From: Micromonospora sp045209745
GTDB taxonomy: Bacteria > Actinomycetota > Actinomycetes > Mycobacteriales > Micromonosporaceae
Assembly (NCBI RefSeq): GCF_045209745.1
Contig: NZ_CP109273.1
Span: 4,960,001 to 5,024,000, forward strand
DNA: 64,000 nt
Direction: 5' to 3'
Part shown: positions 41,988 through 50,808 of the stretch, piece by piece
Layout of the letters: each line of letters opens with the position of its first letter
How positions within the stretch are numbered: position 1 is the stretch's first letter
The notes under the pieces: model-generated
What the model was told of the DNA's origin: nothing
Seen by the model: the letters and a program-made list of their open reading frames with translations, nothing else
Database searches by the model: none
Made by a program: the position numbers and the translations under genes

Positions 41988-42106
41988 CAGACTCTGAAGG
42001 CGGAGAGCAGCTTCCCCGTCGGCCGGTACTCGACGCTGCCATCCGGGTACTCGAGGATGCTGCCGTTACCGAAACCCAATCCGTGTGAAACCGGCTTCTC
42101 GGCCAT
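41987..42106 (-). CDS. Small 39-residue protein upstream of the SHOCT gene
   Basis: An ATG at 42106 with GGAGG about 11 nt upstream opens a 39-codon frame starting MAEKPVSHGLGFGNGSIL and containing EYPDGSVEYRPTGKLLSAFRV. The TGA overlaps the next ATG (TGATG). The content looks like the first strands of the same PH-like domain that continues in the SHOCT protein, so this is either a genuine overlapping small gene or the N-terminus of one gene with a frameshift at the junction. Confidence 0.5.
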   Translation of the reverse strand: MAEKPVSHGLGFGNGSILEYPDGSVEYRPTGKLLSAFRV

Positions 42107-42455
42107 TGAGTGCTGCCTCCATCAGTTGCCGCGAGGGAACTTTATATCAGGCTCCAAGCTGTAGGAGGGATGGCTGCACCGGAGGGCTTAGGGGGCTGTT
42201 GTTTGTGCGGTCTGTGGCCGGGAGAGCCGGTCACCGCCGCGAGCCAGGCTTGAGACGCGACGTCATCACCAACGCAGACGCCCTGTCGCCCCCGTTTACC
42301 CCCCGAAAACCCCCGCCTGTGATTGACAACCAGTGATAAGTAGCGATCATCGCTTGATCGTGTCTGTGCAGCTCAATGCCGATTCCTGGCAGTTAATGAC
42401 AAGGTCGGGATGGCTACGTTCGGTAACGAGAGGTTTTGACAAGTAATGACAAGTC
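42107..42455. other. Intergenic, no gene seen
   Basis: No convincing frame, repeat or RNA gene. The lower-GC part near 42320-42450 contains GACAAGTAATGACAAG-like short repeats of TGACAAG (near 42397, 42437 and 42447), just outside the IS4 left end. Confidence 0.4.
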
Positions 42456-44006
42456 CTGAACCAATGCCGTTCAGATAAGCCGTCTGTCGAGGTCAGCGTG
42501 GTGAGCTGATCGTGGGGGTGGCGGCGGGTAGGGTGGCCGGCCGTGATCTCGTCGGGGTTGGAGTCCGCACCGCGGCCGCAGGGTCGGTTGACCGACCATA
42601 TTGGATTGGGCGTGTTGGCGGCCCGGTATGACCGTGACCTGCTGGAAGAGGTCCTTAACCGCACTGGACGGCGGGAGAAACGCAGCCGGCGGCTGTCGGC
42701 TCACGTGATGATCCGCTACGTGATCGCGATGGGGTTGTTCTTCTCCGAGTCCTACGACGAGGTGATGCGCCTGCTCGTGGGGAACCTGCGCAAGCTCGGG
42801 TCGTGGACTGATGACTGGCAGGTGCCGACGGCGTCGGCGATCACGCAGGCCCGCCAGCGGTTGGGACCGGAGCCGATGGCCGCGTTGTTCGACCGGGCGG
42901 CGGTGCCGTTGGCCACGTCGGGAACGAAGAGCGCCTGGTTGGCCCGCCGACGGTTGATGGCCATCGACGCGACCAGCTTCGACGTGGCCGACACCGCCGA
43001 CAACGTCGAGCGGTTCGGGAAGATGGGATCAGGGCCGAAGGCGTCGGCGTACCCGAAACTGCACGTCGCGGCCCTCGCGGAATGCGCCAGCCACGCGATC
43101 GTGGGCGCGGTGTTGGGCTCGTGCCGCACCGGGGAACGCACCCTGGTCGCCGACCTGGTCGACCGGGTCGGCCCGGGCATGCTCGTGCTGGCCGACGCCG
43201 GCTTGTTCTCCTTCGAGCTGTTCAACGCTTTCGCCGCGACCGGCGCCGATCTGGCCTGGCGGATCGGAGCCTCGATATCGGTCGGGCATCTGCGGTGGCT
43301 GCCGGACGGCTCCTACCTGGCGTTGATCTACCGGCCCGGGCTGGACGCCGACCGGCGTGCCCGGCTGGTCGCCGACGTCAAGACCGGCCGGAACATCCCC
43401 ACCGACCTGGCCCGCCTGGTGCGGGTCGTGGAGTACACCGTGCCGGACCGCAACCCCGACGGCGAACTGATCGCGGTGGTCACCACCGTGCTCGACCCCG
43501 ACGAGGTGCCGGCACTCGACCTGGCCGAGGCCTACCACCAGCGCTGGGAGGAGGAATCCGCCCTGGACGAAATCAAGACTGATCTGCGCGGCCGAGGCGA
43601 AGTCCTACGCTCGAAGACACCCGACCTGGTCGAACAACAAATGTGGGGACTGCTGCTGGCCCACTACGCCATCCGCGCGCTCCTGCTGGACGCCGCCGAC
43701 CCCGCCGGCTACGACCCCGACCGCATGTCCTTCATCAAAGGCCTCCGCGTCGTGCGCCGCCAGGTCACCGACCAGGCGGCCATTACCCCCTGAGCACCTG
43801 GACGAGGCCCTCACCGACGCCATCGGCGAGATCCGCCGCCGGCCCAACCCGCCACGCCGGCACCGCACCTGCCCCCGCGTACTCAAACGCGCCCGACACA
43901 ACTCCTACCGCGTCAAACGACCCACCGACCAGAACATCCGCCACCCCGGCCCACCCACACCGCTACTGGCCTGCCCAAACGCACGAACTTAACGGCATTG
44001 GGTCAA
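42456..44006. mobile_element. IS4-family insertion sequence
   Basis: A transposase frame lies between imperfect inverted repeats: CTGAACCAATGCCGTTCAG near 42456-42474 and, at 43988-44006, a segment whose complement reads TTGACCCAATGCCGTTAAG. The core CAATGCCGTT is perfect. I could not identify a target duplication. The transposase C-terminus is frameshifted, so the element is probably not autonomous. Confidence 0.7.
42543..43992 (+). pseudogene. IS4-family transposase, C-terminal frameshift
   Basis: The long frame (to 43793) encodes about 416 residues of an IS4-type transposase: N-terminal LTDHIGLGVLAARYDRDLLE, AITQARQRLGPEPM, LMAIDATSFDVADTADNVER (first Asp), GPGMLVLADAGLFSFELF (second Asp) and AYHQRWEEESALDEIKTDLR (catalytic Glu with the YREK-like signature). 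The normal end, EHLDEALTDAIGEIRRRP through KRARHNSYRVKRP, lies in the next frame and stops at 43992; one extra base near 43785 explains this. The catalytic core is complete, so partial activity cannot be excluded. Confidence 0.82.
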
Positions 44007-44133
44007 GGTCTAGGCTGTGGCCCGCGGCCACCGCACGATCTTCGGTTGTCCCCACAAACCATCGATGATCAACGCGGTGGCCGTCCTCATGCCTGCGCCA
44101 CGCCCAACGCCGAAGCCAAGTGACGTTGGAGTA

Positions 44134-44601
44134 CTAAGCCTTTCTTATTCGGCCCCAAGTAACACGTCCGACGGCAATCAGGAGAAGCAGAACCCCGCCG
44201 ATAGCGAGATCGATTGCGAGATGCGCAGACCAGTATGAGCCGCTTGAAAAGGCATCGGCTATGACGGCGCCGCCACCTTTAGGGTCGACGTATAGCGCCA
44301 CATCATCACCTACATCATAACCATAGGCCCATACCGCTAATTCCACCTTATTATCAAGGCCGCCGCCCCCCGTGTACTCAATATCAACGAGATCTATGCT
44401 CTTCTTATGGTGCACACCAACGACAGTCCCACTCACCGGATTGCCTGTCGCTCTGATATGACGCGCCGAGGCAGAGATCTGCCACCAGAGCAAGCCGGCC
44501 ATCATCAATAAAACCGCGGCGACAGCAACGATCCACGCGAATTGACGCCAGGTAAGCCTATTGCGGGGGGACTGGTAGTACCTGGACCGAGGGTTCCTCA
44601 C
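44134..44601 (-). CDS. DUF3592-like two-helix membrane protein
   Basis: This 155-residue protein has a hydrophobic helix at about 22-42 (AWIVAVAAVLLMMAGLLWW), a beta-rich extracytoplasmic part with GNPVSGTVVGVHHKKSIDLV and DVALYVDPKGGGAVI, and a second helix near 125-143. This helix-beta-helix plan is that of DUF3592, whose function is unknown. GC content is lower than in neighbouring genes, which hints at acquisition. It lies 55 bp downstream of the lysine-rich protein gene on the same strand and may be its partner, for example an immunity-like or membrane companion; this is speculative. Confidence 0.65.
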   Translation of the reverse strand: MRNPRSRYYQSPRNRLTWRQFAWIVAVAAVLLMMAGLLWWQISASARHIRATGNPVSGTVVGVHHKKSIDLVDIEYTGGGGLDNKVELAVWAYGYDVGDDVALYVDPKGGGAVIADAFSSGSYWSAHLAIDLAIGGVLLLLIAVGRVTWGRIRKA

Positions 44602-44656
44602 CTGCAGTAACCTACCCTTCGCACTCGATCAAGGGCCTCCGAGTCCCCCCTCCTCA

Positions 44657-45256
44657 TCATTCCTCTACGACCGCGCTCGACAGGCTAGAATACACCGATG
44701 CCATGATCCCCTGAGCCGAAGCCAGCATGCTGTCAACCTTTGTCGCATACGTCGTTGTCAGGGCTCTTGCGAGCAAACGCCGCCCCTGCTTACCCCTCAG
44801 ATGGCTGGTGAGTTGCAGCGCCTTCACCCAGTAGCGGCTCACAAGAGTATCCATCAGCTTCTTCGCACCCCCGCCAGCAAGGGCCCCCAGCCCAACACCA
44901 ATGATCGTCGCGATCGCTTTTCCGATCTTGCCGGCAACTAGGTAGAGGATGGCGGAGACTGCACCGAGAATCAGTACCCCGGCCGCACAGATATTGCAGA
45001 TCCAGCCGGGAATGTATCCAAGGACCTCGGTTATATTGTCCAACACTCCCGCCGTAAAGGCAACCCGCTTCTTGAACTTGCTATCTTCCTTCTTCTTGTC
45101 CTTGTCCCTAGCCTTGTCCTTGTCCTTGTTTTTCTTGTCGTCCTTGCACTTCTTGTCGCACCCCCCGACCTTGTTGCCGTTCCTGTCGTGCCTTTCGGTG
45201 GTGCCGTCGGGATACGTGATCAACTCGCCGCCGCCGGGGGTGGGCCTCGCGTTCAT
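44657..45256 (-). CDS. Lysine/aspartate-rich protein with membrane-helix region
   Basis: This 199-residue protein starts GGGELITYPDGTTERHDRNG, a beta-hairpin-like repeat with a YPDGT motif, then has a long charged run of alternating Lys and Asp (about 34-62), then a hydrophobic C-terminal region (GYIPGWICNICAAGVLILGA, then VAGKIGKAIATIIGVGLGAL) and an amphipathic end. The paired Cys residues and glycine-rich helices resemble pore-forming or channel-like effectors, but I know no family. The frame is open further upstream, so it may be the tail of a larger protein. The codon use is less GC-biased than in its neighbours. It pairs with the DUF3592-like gene. Confidence 0.55.
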   Translation of the reverse strand: MNARPTPGGGELITYPDGTTERHDRNGNKVGGCDKKCKDDKKNKDKDKARDKDKKKEDSKFKKRVAFTAGVLDNITEVLGYIPGWICNICAAGVLILGAVSAILYLVAGKIGKAIATIIGVGLGALAGGGAKKLMDTLVSRYWVKALQLTSHLRGKQGRRLLARALTTTYATKVDSMLASAQGIMASVYSSLSSAVVEE

Positions 45257-45605
45257 GCTGCAGTCGTCGTTGCCGCACTCCAGGAGAGTCCTGAACGAGG
45301 CTCGACATGAGGTTCTCGTGGGTTCAAATCGCCTCGGTCCGCCGAGCTGCCCATAGTAGCGATGCGCTCATTTAGTCGCCTCCGGTGATGTGTGTGCTCG
45401 TCGGCAGGATGCGGTGGAGCATTGGTCCGTGATGTTGTGACGGGCACGGCCGGACCCCGTAGCTGGTATGCGTGCGCGTGCACCTGCAACTGCAACTCGT
45501 GGCGTATCCCCGGCACGGGGTCACGGCCGACCCGCCCGCGCCAGGTGAACGGTCCGGATCACCCTGGCTTGCCCTGTCCGAACGTTCCGGACCGGGGCAT
45601 ACCGC
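45257..45605. other. Intergenic region
   Basis: No gene is seen between the lysine-rich protein and the regulator stop. At 45311-45347 the string CGTGGGTTCAAATCGCCTCG resembles a tRNA T-arm and 3' end, but the stem does not pair and no anticodon arm precedes it; at most it is a decayed attachment-site remnant. Confidence 0.35.
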
Positions 45606-46745
45606 CTACGCGGGTGGCGGCGCGGTCGACTCCCGGATCCGCAGTGACGGGCTGATGACGATCCGGTGAGTGGGGCGGTCGGGGTCGACGAGCCGGTCGG
45701 CGACGAGACGCACGGCGGCCCGTCCGATCGAGCGTCGCGGCGGTCGGACCGCGGTCAGCGGCGGGCTGAAGAGCCCGGCGACCTCGTCGTCGTACGCCAC
45801 GATGGAGAGGTCGCCGGGAACGGAAAGGTGCCGCTCCTCGCAGTGCTGCACCAGCGCGATGGCCTCGGCGTCGGCGTGCACCAGCAGTGCCGTCGTCCCG
45901 GTCGCCTGGCACCGGTCGAGGACGTCGTTGAGTACGGTGTCCCGCTCCGGTGACCGTGCGTCGGGCACCACGGCCACCACCGTCGCGTCCGAATCGAGGC
46001 CGCACTCGGTCGTGGCGTCGAGCCAGCCGCGCCGTACGTGCTGGCTGGTGGGGCTGTTGGCGTCGAGCACCAGGCCGACCTTGCGGTGTCCGAGCGAGGT
46101 GAGGTGGCGTACCGCCATGGCTGCACCGAGTGCGTGGTCGGTGACCACCGACTCCATGACCGCGTGGTGGCTGCCTACCGAAGCGGTGCGTTCCAGCAGG
46201 ACGACCGGGAGGCCGACCTGGTCGAGCCACTCGATGGTGCGCTCGGCGCTCGGGGCGTCCATGCTCGGCGCGATGATGAGCGCGTCGACGCCCATCCGCT
46301 CCACGAGGCGGGCCAGTTGCGGCTGGTCGTCCTCGGTGTCGTAGGAGGAGCCGCGCAGAACCACGCGCATGTCGAGCTCGCGGGCTGCCCCCTCGACGCC
46401 GCGAGCCACGTCCGGCCAGTAGTAGTCCAACGAGGGCACGAGCATGCCGAGGGCGCGCCCGACCAGCGGGTCCAGGCCGGCGACAGGTGCCTCGTCTGCT
46501 GCCGGGGCGTCGTCCGGCAGGATCAGGGCGACCCCACCGTGGACGCGGCGAACCAACCCCTCGGCGGCCAGCTCCGCAATGTCGCGCCGGATGGTGACCG
46601 GCGCGGCGCCCAGCACGTGGGACAGGTCAGAGATGCGCATCGAGCCGTCCCGTTGCAGGGCTGCCAACAGTTGCTGGCGGCGGGCGACCTGAAGCGGCCC
46701 TCGGGAGCCCTCCGCCGTGGCGACGACAGGACTGTCCTTGGTCAT
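45606..46745 (-). CDS. DeoR-HTH / LacI-sensor hybrid transcriptional regulator
   Basis: This 379-residue regulator combines a DeoR-type winged helix at about 20-75 (RRQQLLAALQRDGSMRISDL, VTIRRDIAELAAEGLVRRVH) with a LacI-type periplasmic-binding sensor at about 95-375 (DYYWPDVARGVEGAARELDM, VDALIIAPS, LGHRKVGLVLDA, PGDLSIVAYDDEVAGLFSPP, LTAVRPPRRSIGRAAVRLV). Such hybrids repress sugar operons until the cognate sugar binds. It diverges from the uronide operon (47385 rightward) and likely controls it. ATG 46745 has GGAGG 6 nt upstream and overlaps the stop of the preceding small gene by four bases. The in-frame extension to 47102 is not used. Confidence 0.9.
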   Translation of the reverse strand: MTKDSPVVATAEGSRGPLQVARRQQLLAALQRDGSMRISDLSHVLGAAPVTIRRDIAELAAEGLVRRVHGGVALILPDDAPAADEAPVAGLDPLVGRALGMLVPSLDYYWPDVARGVEGAARELDMRVVLRGSSYDTEDDQPQLARLVERMGVDALIIAPSMDAPSAERTIEWLDQVGLPVVLLERTASVGSHHAVMESVVTDHALGAAMAVRHLTSLGHRKVGLVLDANSPTSQHVRRGWLDATTECGLDSDATVVAVVPDARSPERDTVLNDVLDRCQATGTTALLVHADAEAIALVQHCEERHLSVPGDLSIVAYDDEVAGLFSPPLTAVRPPRRSIGRAAVRLVADRLVDPDRPTHRIVISPSLRIRESTAPPPA

Positions 46746-47143
46746 GGGGGACCTCCGGGGAACGCTTCGTGCGGCGAGAGCTCTTGCAGGGTGCGGACGA
46801 ACTCGCCGGCCGGGTCGAACGCGGTGACGTTGATCGCGAGCCGGATCGGCTGATCCACCCATCCGTCGAAGAGCATAGAAGTCGTGCTCCGCCGGGTCGT
46901 CGCGGCGCACGGCGCCGAACCCGGCTGCCGGCTGACGCCGTCCAACGCGGAGGTCTCGGCGTGGCCGTCGCCGAGCTGCGCCTGGCCGGCGACGAGCAGG
47001 TGGATGTGGGGCGGCGAGGTCGCCTGGTCCGGGTCGAGGTCCTCGGCGTCGTCCGGCGACGTGAGCACCCGTGCCGGCGGTTCCGTCCGGTGACCGCGCC
47101 ACACCGCGGCCAGCAGGTCCGCGAGGCGGTCTGCGACGGTCAT
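46742..47143 (-). CDS. Hypothetical protein upstream of the regulator
   Basis: A 133-residue frame starts MTVADRLADLLAAVWRGHRT and ends with a stop overlapping the regulator's ATG (ATGA), so it is probably co-transcribed. It has a SPPHIHLLVAGQAQLGDG segment that could be a cupin-like strand pair of a sugar sensor and a C-terminal LAINVTAFDPAGEFVRTLQE. I do not recognise the family; middle residues are low in hydrophobics and might reflect a frameshift. It points away from the uronide operon. Confidence 0.45.
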   Translation of the reverse strand: MTVADRLADLLAAVWRGHRTEPPARVLTSPDDAEDLDPDQATSPPHIHLLVAGQAQLGDGHAETSALDGVSRQPGSAPCAATTRRSTTSMLFDGWVDQPIRLAINVTAFDPAGEFVRTLQELSPHEAFPGGPP

Positions 47144-47178
47144 GACTCCTCGGACGGTAGAGCGGCTATGAACGATTG

Positions 47179-47189
47179 TGATCGTATCA
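47179..47189. promoter_or_regulatory. Candidate operator between regulator and uronide operon
   Basis: TGATCGTATCA is a small dyad (TGAT-N3-ATCA) in the AT-richer divergent intergenic region, 36 bp upstream of the leftward start at 47143 and about 195 bp upstream of the rightward start at 47385. It is the best candidate binding site for the DeoR/LacI hybrid regulator. Confidence 0.35.
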
Positions 47190-47384
47190 GAGCACTTGGC
47201 GCGTTGAAACTGCGCTATGCGCTCCCATGATCGGTTGTGTCCATATAGGTTTGAGAACAGCATTGACTTGCTCTGTTGTGAGCGTTTTACTTCGGAAACC
47301 CGGCAGATGTCTGTACGTCACATTCATGGGCAACGCCCCGCTCGCCACATTCCACGGAGACGGCTCGATGCGACAGGACCTCGG

Positions 47385-49388
47385 ATGACGTTCGGGCCGG
47401 CCGGCCGGCTGGCACCGGGGACGAACCCCTGTGCCCCCGCCGCCGCGACCTGGCACCGGGATGACTGGTTGACCCTCGCCGATCGGATGCTCGCCGCCGC
47501 CCGGCCGTTCGCGTCGCCCGGGCACGCCCTCGTCACGTTTCCCGGGCCGGAGGGCGGTTACGGGCGGGCCGTCGACGGCCTGGAGGGGTTCGCGCGCACC
47601 TTCCTGCTGGCCGGCTTCCGCATCGCGGGTGCCCAGGGGGTGGGCGTGGACGAACTCGTCGACAGGTACGCGGCCGGCATCGCCGCTGGCACCGACCCGA
47701 GCTCTCCGGACCGCTGGGTGCGTCTGGACGAGCACCCACAGGCCAAGGTGGAGGCTGCCTCCATCGCGCTGGTCCTGGACCTGACCCGCCCGTGGATCTG
47801 GGACCGTTTGCCGTCGGCGGTGCGAGAGCGGGTGGTGGACTATCTGCGCCCTACGGTCGGCGACGACACCTACCCGCGGATCAACTGGGTCTGGTTCCGG
47901 CTGGTCGTCCAGACGTTCCTGCGGTCGGTAGGCGGGCCGCACTCGCTCGACGAGATGAACGAGGACCTCACCACGCACGACGGCTTCGTCCGCGGGGACG
48001 GCTGGATGTCCGACGGGCCGGACCGCGCCTACGACCACTATGTGGGTTGGGCCCTGCACCTCTACCCGACGCTGTGGGCCCGGATGGCCGGCGCCGCCGA
48101 CCTCGCCGAGCAGCGCCGCGAACGGGACCTTGCCGGCCTCGACCGCTTCCTCGCCGACGCGGTCGCGCTCGTGGGCGCCGACGGATCGCCGTTGATCCAG
48201 GGGCGAAGCCTGACCTACCGCTTCGCCGCGGCGGCGCCGTTCTGGGTCGGCGCCATCGCCGGCGTGCCCTCGGTCAGCCTCGGCCGGTTGCGCGGCGCGG
48301 CCACCCGCATCGTGCGCCACTTCGTCGCCAACGGCGCCCTGGATGAACGGGGCCTGCTCACCCTCGGGTGGCACGGGCCGTGGCCGCGACTCGCGCAGTC
48401 GTACTCCGGGCCGGGCTCGCCGTACTGGGCCAGCAAGGGCCTACTCGGCATCGCGCTACCCGCCGACCATCCTGTCTGGACGAACCCCGAGGAGCCCCTG
48501 CCGGTGCAGGAGCGGGACACGCTGCGGGCGATACCCGCGCCCGGCTGGCTGGTCTGCGGCACCCGTGCCGACGGCATCGTTCGCGTCGTCAACCACGGCA
48601 CCGACCACGCCGTCGAGGGTGCCACCGTCTCAGATTCCCCGCTCTACGCCCGACTGGGCTACTCCACCGCCACCAGCCCCGTCCTCGACGACAGCGGCTG
48701 GGCCAGCCCGCTCGACCAGTCCGTCACTCTCGTCGACGACGCGGGCCGGGTCACGCACCGCGCCGGCATGCGCCTGCTGACCGTGCGCGTCGACACCGAC
48801 GGCGTGGGTGTGGCCGGGTCACGTGCCCTCGCCCACTGGGTCGACCCGAATCCGGGTCAGCGCGATCACGGCGGCGGCCTCCTGGGCCAGTCCCGACCGG
48901 CCGGGCACCTCACGGTGTACTCGCTGGTCCGCGGCCCCTGGGAGCTGCGTCTGACCCGCGTCGACGGCCTCGCCGACGGCGTCGAGGCGGCTGCGCTGCG
49001 GCTGCGAATCGGCGGCTGGGCCGTTGCCGGAGACGCGACGGCTGACCTCCACGGCGGTGTGGCGGCCGTGACCGGCGCCGGCCTGACCAGCGTGCTGGAG
49101 AGCGTGCACGGCGGCGGAACGGCCGGCGCCACCGCCGTCCCGCACGGCGGGCCCCTGGCCGGCGGGCTGGTCGTGCCCTGGCTGGACCACCCTGTCCGGC
49201 CGGGCGCATGGGTCGCCACCTTCACCGAGTTGTCCAGGATGCCGGTAGCCACCGCCGGGCGGGCATGCCAGGCCGTGGTCGACGAGGACGGCCACGGCCT
49301 TCACCTGGCGGTCGACTGGCCCGACGGGATCAGCACGTCGACCCGTCTGGACACGGAGCATGCCCGGCCCACCCAAGCGGCCTGGTAG
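47385..49388 (+). CDS. DUF2264 family protein
   Basis: This 667-residue protein begins with an alpha/alpha-barrel region typical of DUF2264: GYGRAVDGLEGFARTFLLAG, PRINWVWFRLVVQTFLRSVG, DGWMSDGPDRAYDHYVGWAL, SLTYRFAAAAPFWVGAIAGV and SYSGPGSPYWASKGLLGIAL. The C-terminal half is beta-rich, like the accessory domain of polysaccharide lyases. The family is found in polysaccharide-utilisation loci and is thought to act on uronic-acid-containing glycans; no activity is proven here. There is no signal peptide, so it is cytoplasmic. I chose ATG 47385 (MTFGPAGRL), since the upstream extension to 47217 is not protein-like. It leads the uronide operon. Confidence 0.82.
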   Translation: MTFGPAGRLAPGTNPCAPAAATWHRDDWLTLADRMLAAARPFASPGHALVTFPGPEGGYGRAVDGLEGFARTFLLAGFRIAGAQGVGVDELVDRYAAGIAAGTDPSSPDRWVRLDEHPQAKVEAASIALVLDLTRPWIWDRLPSAVRERVVDYLRPTVGDDTYPRINWVWFRLVVQTFLRSVGGPHSLDEMNEDLTTHDGFVRGDGWMSDGPDRAYDHYVGWALHLYPTLWARMAGAADLAEQRRERDLAGLDRFLADAVALVGADGSPLIQGRSLTYRFAAAAPFWVGAIAGVPSVSLGRLRGAATRIVRHFVANGALDERGLLTLGWHGPWPRLAQSYSGPGSPYWASKGLLGIALPADHPVWTNPEEPLPVQERDTLRAIPAPGWLVCGTRADGIVRVVNHGTDHAVEGATVSDSPLYARLGYSTATSPVLDDSGWASPLDQSVTLVDDAGRVTHRAGMRLLTVRVDTDGVGVAGSRALAHWVDPNPGQRDHGGGLLGQSRPAGHLTVYSLVRGPWELRLTRVDGLADGVEAAALRLRIGGWAVAGDATADLHGGVAAVTGAGLTSVLESVHGGGTAGATAVPHGGPLAGGLVVPWLDHPVRPGAWVATFTELSRMPVATAGRACQAVVDEDGHGLHLAVDWPDGISTSTRLDTEHARPTQAAW

Positions 49389-49429
49389 CAGTGCGGGCCC
49401 GTCCGGGCCCTTGACCTGAGGAGGAAGGG

Positions 49430-50734
49430 ATGAAGCGTGCGATACCGGCCGTCATCAGCGCTGCGACGGCCCTGACGCTTGTTCTCGCCGGTTGCGGCGG
49501 CGGAGACGAGCCAGTCGACCCCAACGCCCCGGTGACGATCACCCTGGCCGGCTGGAGCCTGTCGTCCACGCCAGAGTTCAAGACGCTCGCCGACGGCTTC
49601 AAGGCGACCCACCCGAACGTGACAGTGGAGCTCAAGGAGTACGCCGCAGGCAACGACTACGACACCCAGATGATCACGGACCTGGCCGCCGGCACCGCCC
49701 CGGACGTCTACGTCATGAAGAACCTCAAGAACTTCTACACGTACCAGAGCGGTGGTCAGCTGCTCGACGTCTCCGACGCCACCTCCGGTCTCGGCTCGGG
49801 CCCGGCGCTCGCGTCGTACCAGGTGGATGGCAAGGCGTACGCGGTGCCGTACCGGCAGGATTCGTGGGTGTTGTTCTACAACAAGGATCTGTTCGCGAAG
49901 GCGAAGGTGGCGCCGCCGGACGGCAGTTGGACCTGGGACGACTACACCGACGCGACGAAGCGACTGCACACCGGGCTGAAGGCGGCCGGCTCGAACGCGA
50001 CAGGCGCGTACCAGCACACCTTCCAGTCGACAGTGCAGGGATTCGCGCTCGCCCAGACCCCCAACGCGGACCTGCTCTCCGGGGACTTCGGCTACCTGAA
50101 GCCGTACTACGAGCGGTCACTGGACCTGCAGGCGACCGGCGCGCAGCCGACCTTCGGCACCGCGAAGACCAACAAACTCACCTACCAGGCGCAGTTCGGC
50201 AAGCAGCAGTCGGCGATGCTGCTGATGGGCACCTGGTACGTGGCTACGCTGCTCAACCAGCGAAAGAGCGGTGACGCCGACACGTTCCAGTGGGGAATCG
50301 CACCGGCACCGCAGTTCGACAAGTCCACCACCGGCACCTCCGCCACACCTGTCACCTTCGGTGACCCAACCGGGTTGGGGATCAACCCGAAGATCAGCAA
50401 GTCCAAGACCGCCGCGGCCAAGGCGTTCCTCCAGTACGCGGCCGGCCCGGATGCCGGCAAGGCCCTGGCCGGGATCGGCATCACCCCGGCCCAGGTCACC
50501 GACGCGGTCACCGCGACGCTGTTCGGGCTGGACGGCGTACCGCAGGACGACCTGTCGAAGTTCGCCTACGCCAAGCACACCATCAAGCCGGAGAACCCGG
50601 TGTCGAAGCACACCGCCGGCCTGCAAAACCTCCTCAACGAGACGCATTCGGCGATCCTCTCCGACAGCAAGGGCGTCGACGCGGAGCTGAGCAAGGCGCA
50701 GACCCGCGCCAAGAACGAAGTCCTCAACCAGTGA
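49430..50734 (+). CDS. CUT1 ABC transporter substrate-binding lipoprotein
   Basis: This 434-residue lipoprotein has a signal peptide ending in the lipobox LAGC (Cys at about 22), then a family 1 solute-binding fold: VTITLAGWSLSSTPEFKTLA, GTAPDVYVMKN, YAVPYRQDSWVLFYNKDLFA, WTWDDYTDATKRL, and GTWYVATLLNQRKSGDADTF. It captures an oligosaccharide outside the membrane and delivers it to the two permeases encoded next. The ATPase is not in the operon, so a shared MsiK-type ATPase elsewhere is expected. GGAGG precedes the ATG by 9 nt. The substrate is presumably an unsaturated uronide-containing oligosaccharide, from the GH88 and DUF2264 neighbours. Confidence 0.92.
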   Translation: MKRAIPAVISAATALTLVLAGCGGGDEPVDPNAPVTITLAGWSLSSTPEFKTLADGFKATHPNVTVELKEYAAGNDYDTQMITDLAAGTAPDVYVMKNLKNFYTYQSGGQLLDVSDATSGLGSGPALASYQVDGKAYAVPYRQDSWVLFYNKDLFAKAKVAPPDGSWTWDDYTDATKRLHTGLKAAGSNATGAYQHTFQSTVQGFALAQTPNADLLSGDFGYLKPYYERSLDLQATGAQPTFGTAKTNKLTYQAQFGKQQSAMLLMGTWYVATLLNQRKSGDADTFQWGIAPAPQFDKSTTGTSATPVTFGDPTGLGINPKISKSKTAAAKAFLQYAAGPDAGKALAGIGITPAQVTDAVTATLFGLDGVPQDDLSKFAYAKHTIKPENPVSKHTAGLQNLLNETHSAILSDSKGVDAELSKAQTRAKNEVLNQ

Positions 50735-50808
50735 GCTGATGGCGGGCCCGGCGCGCCTGAGCCGCACGCCGGTCCCGCCACCAGGCCGAACGCTTCCGGA
50801 GACTCCCT

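Noticed and set aside
44950..45170. Leu/Ser-rich plus-strand frame opposite the lysine-rich gene
   Set aside because: It is simply the complement of the AAG/GAC-rich Lys/Asp run and has no ribosome-binding site.
45311..45347. tRNA-like 3' half (GGGTTCAAATC followed by a CGCCTCGG stretch)
   Set aside because: The T-stem does not pair, no anticodon or D arm precedes it at the right distance, and no complete tRNA can be folded. At most a decayed attachment-site remnant.
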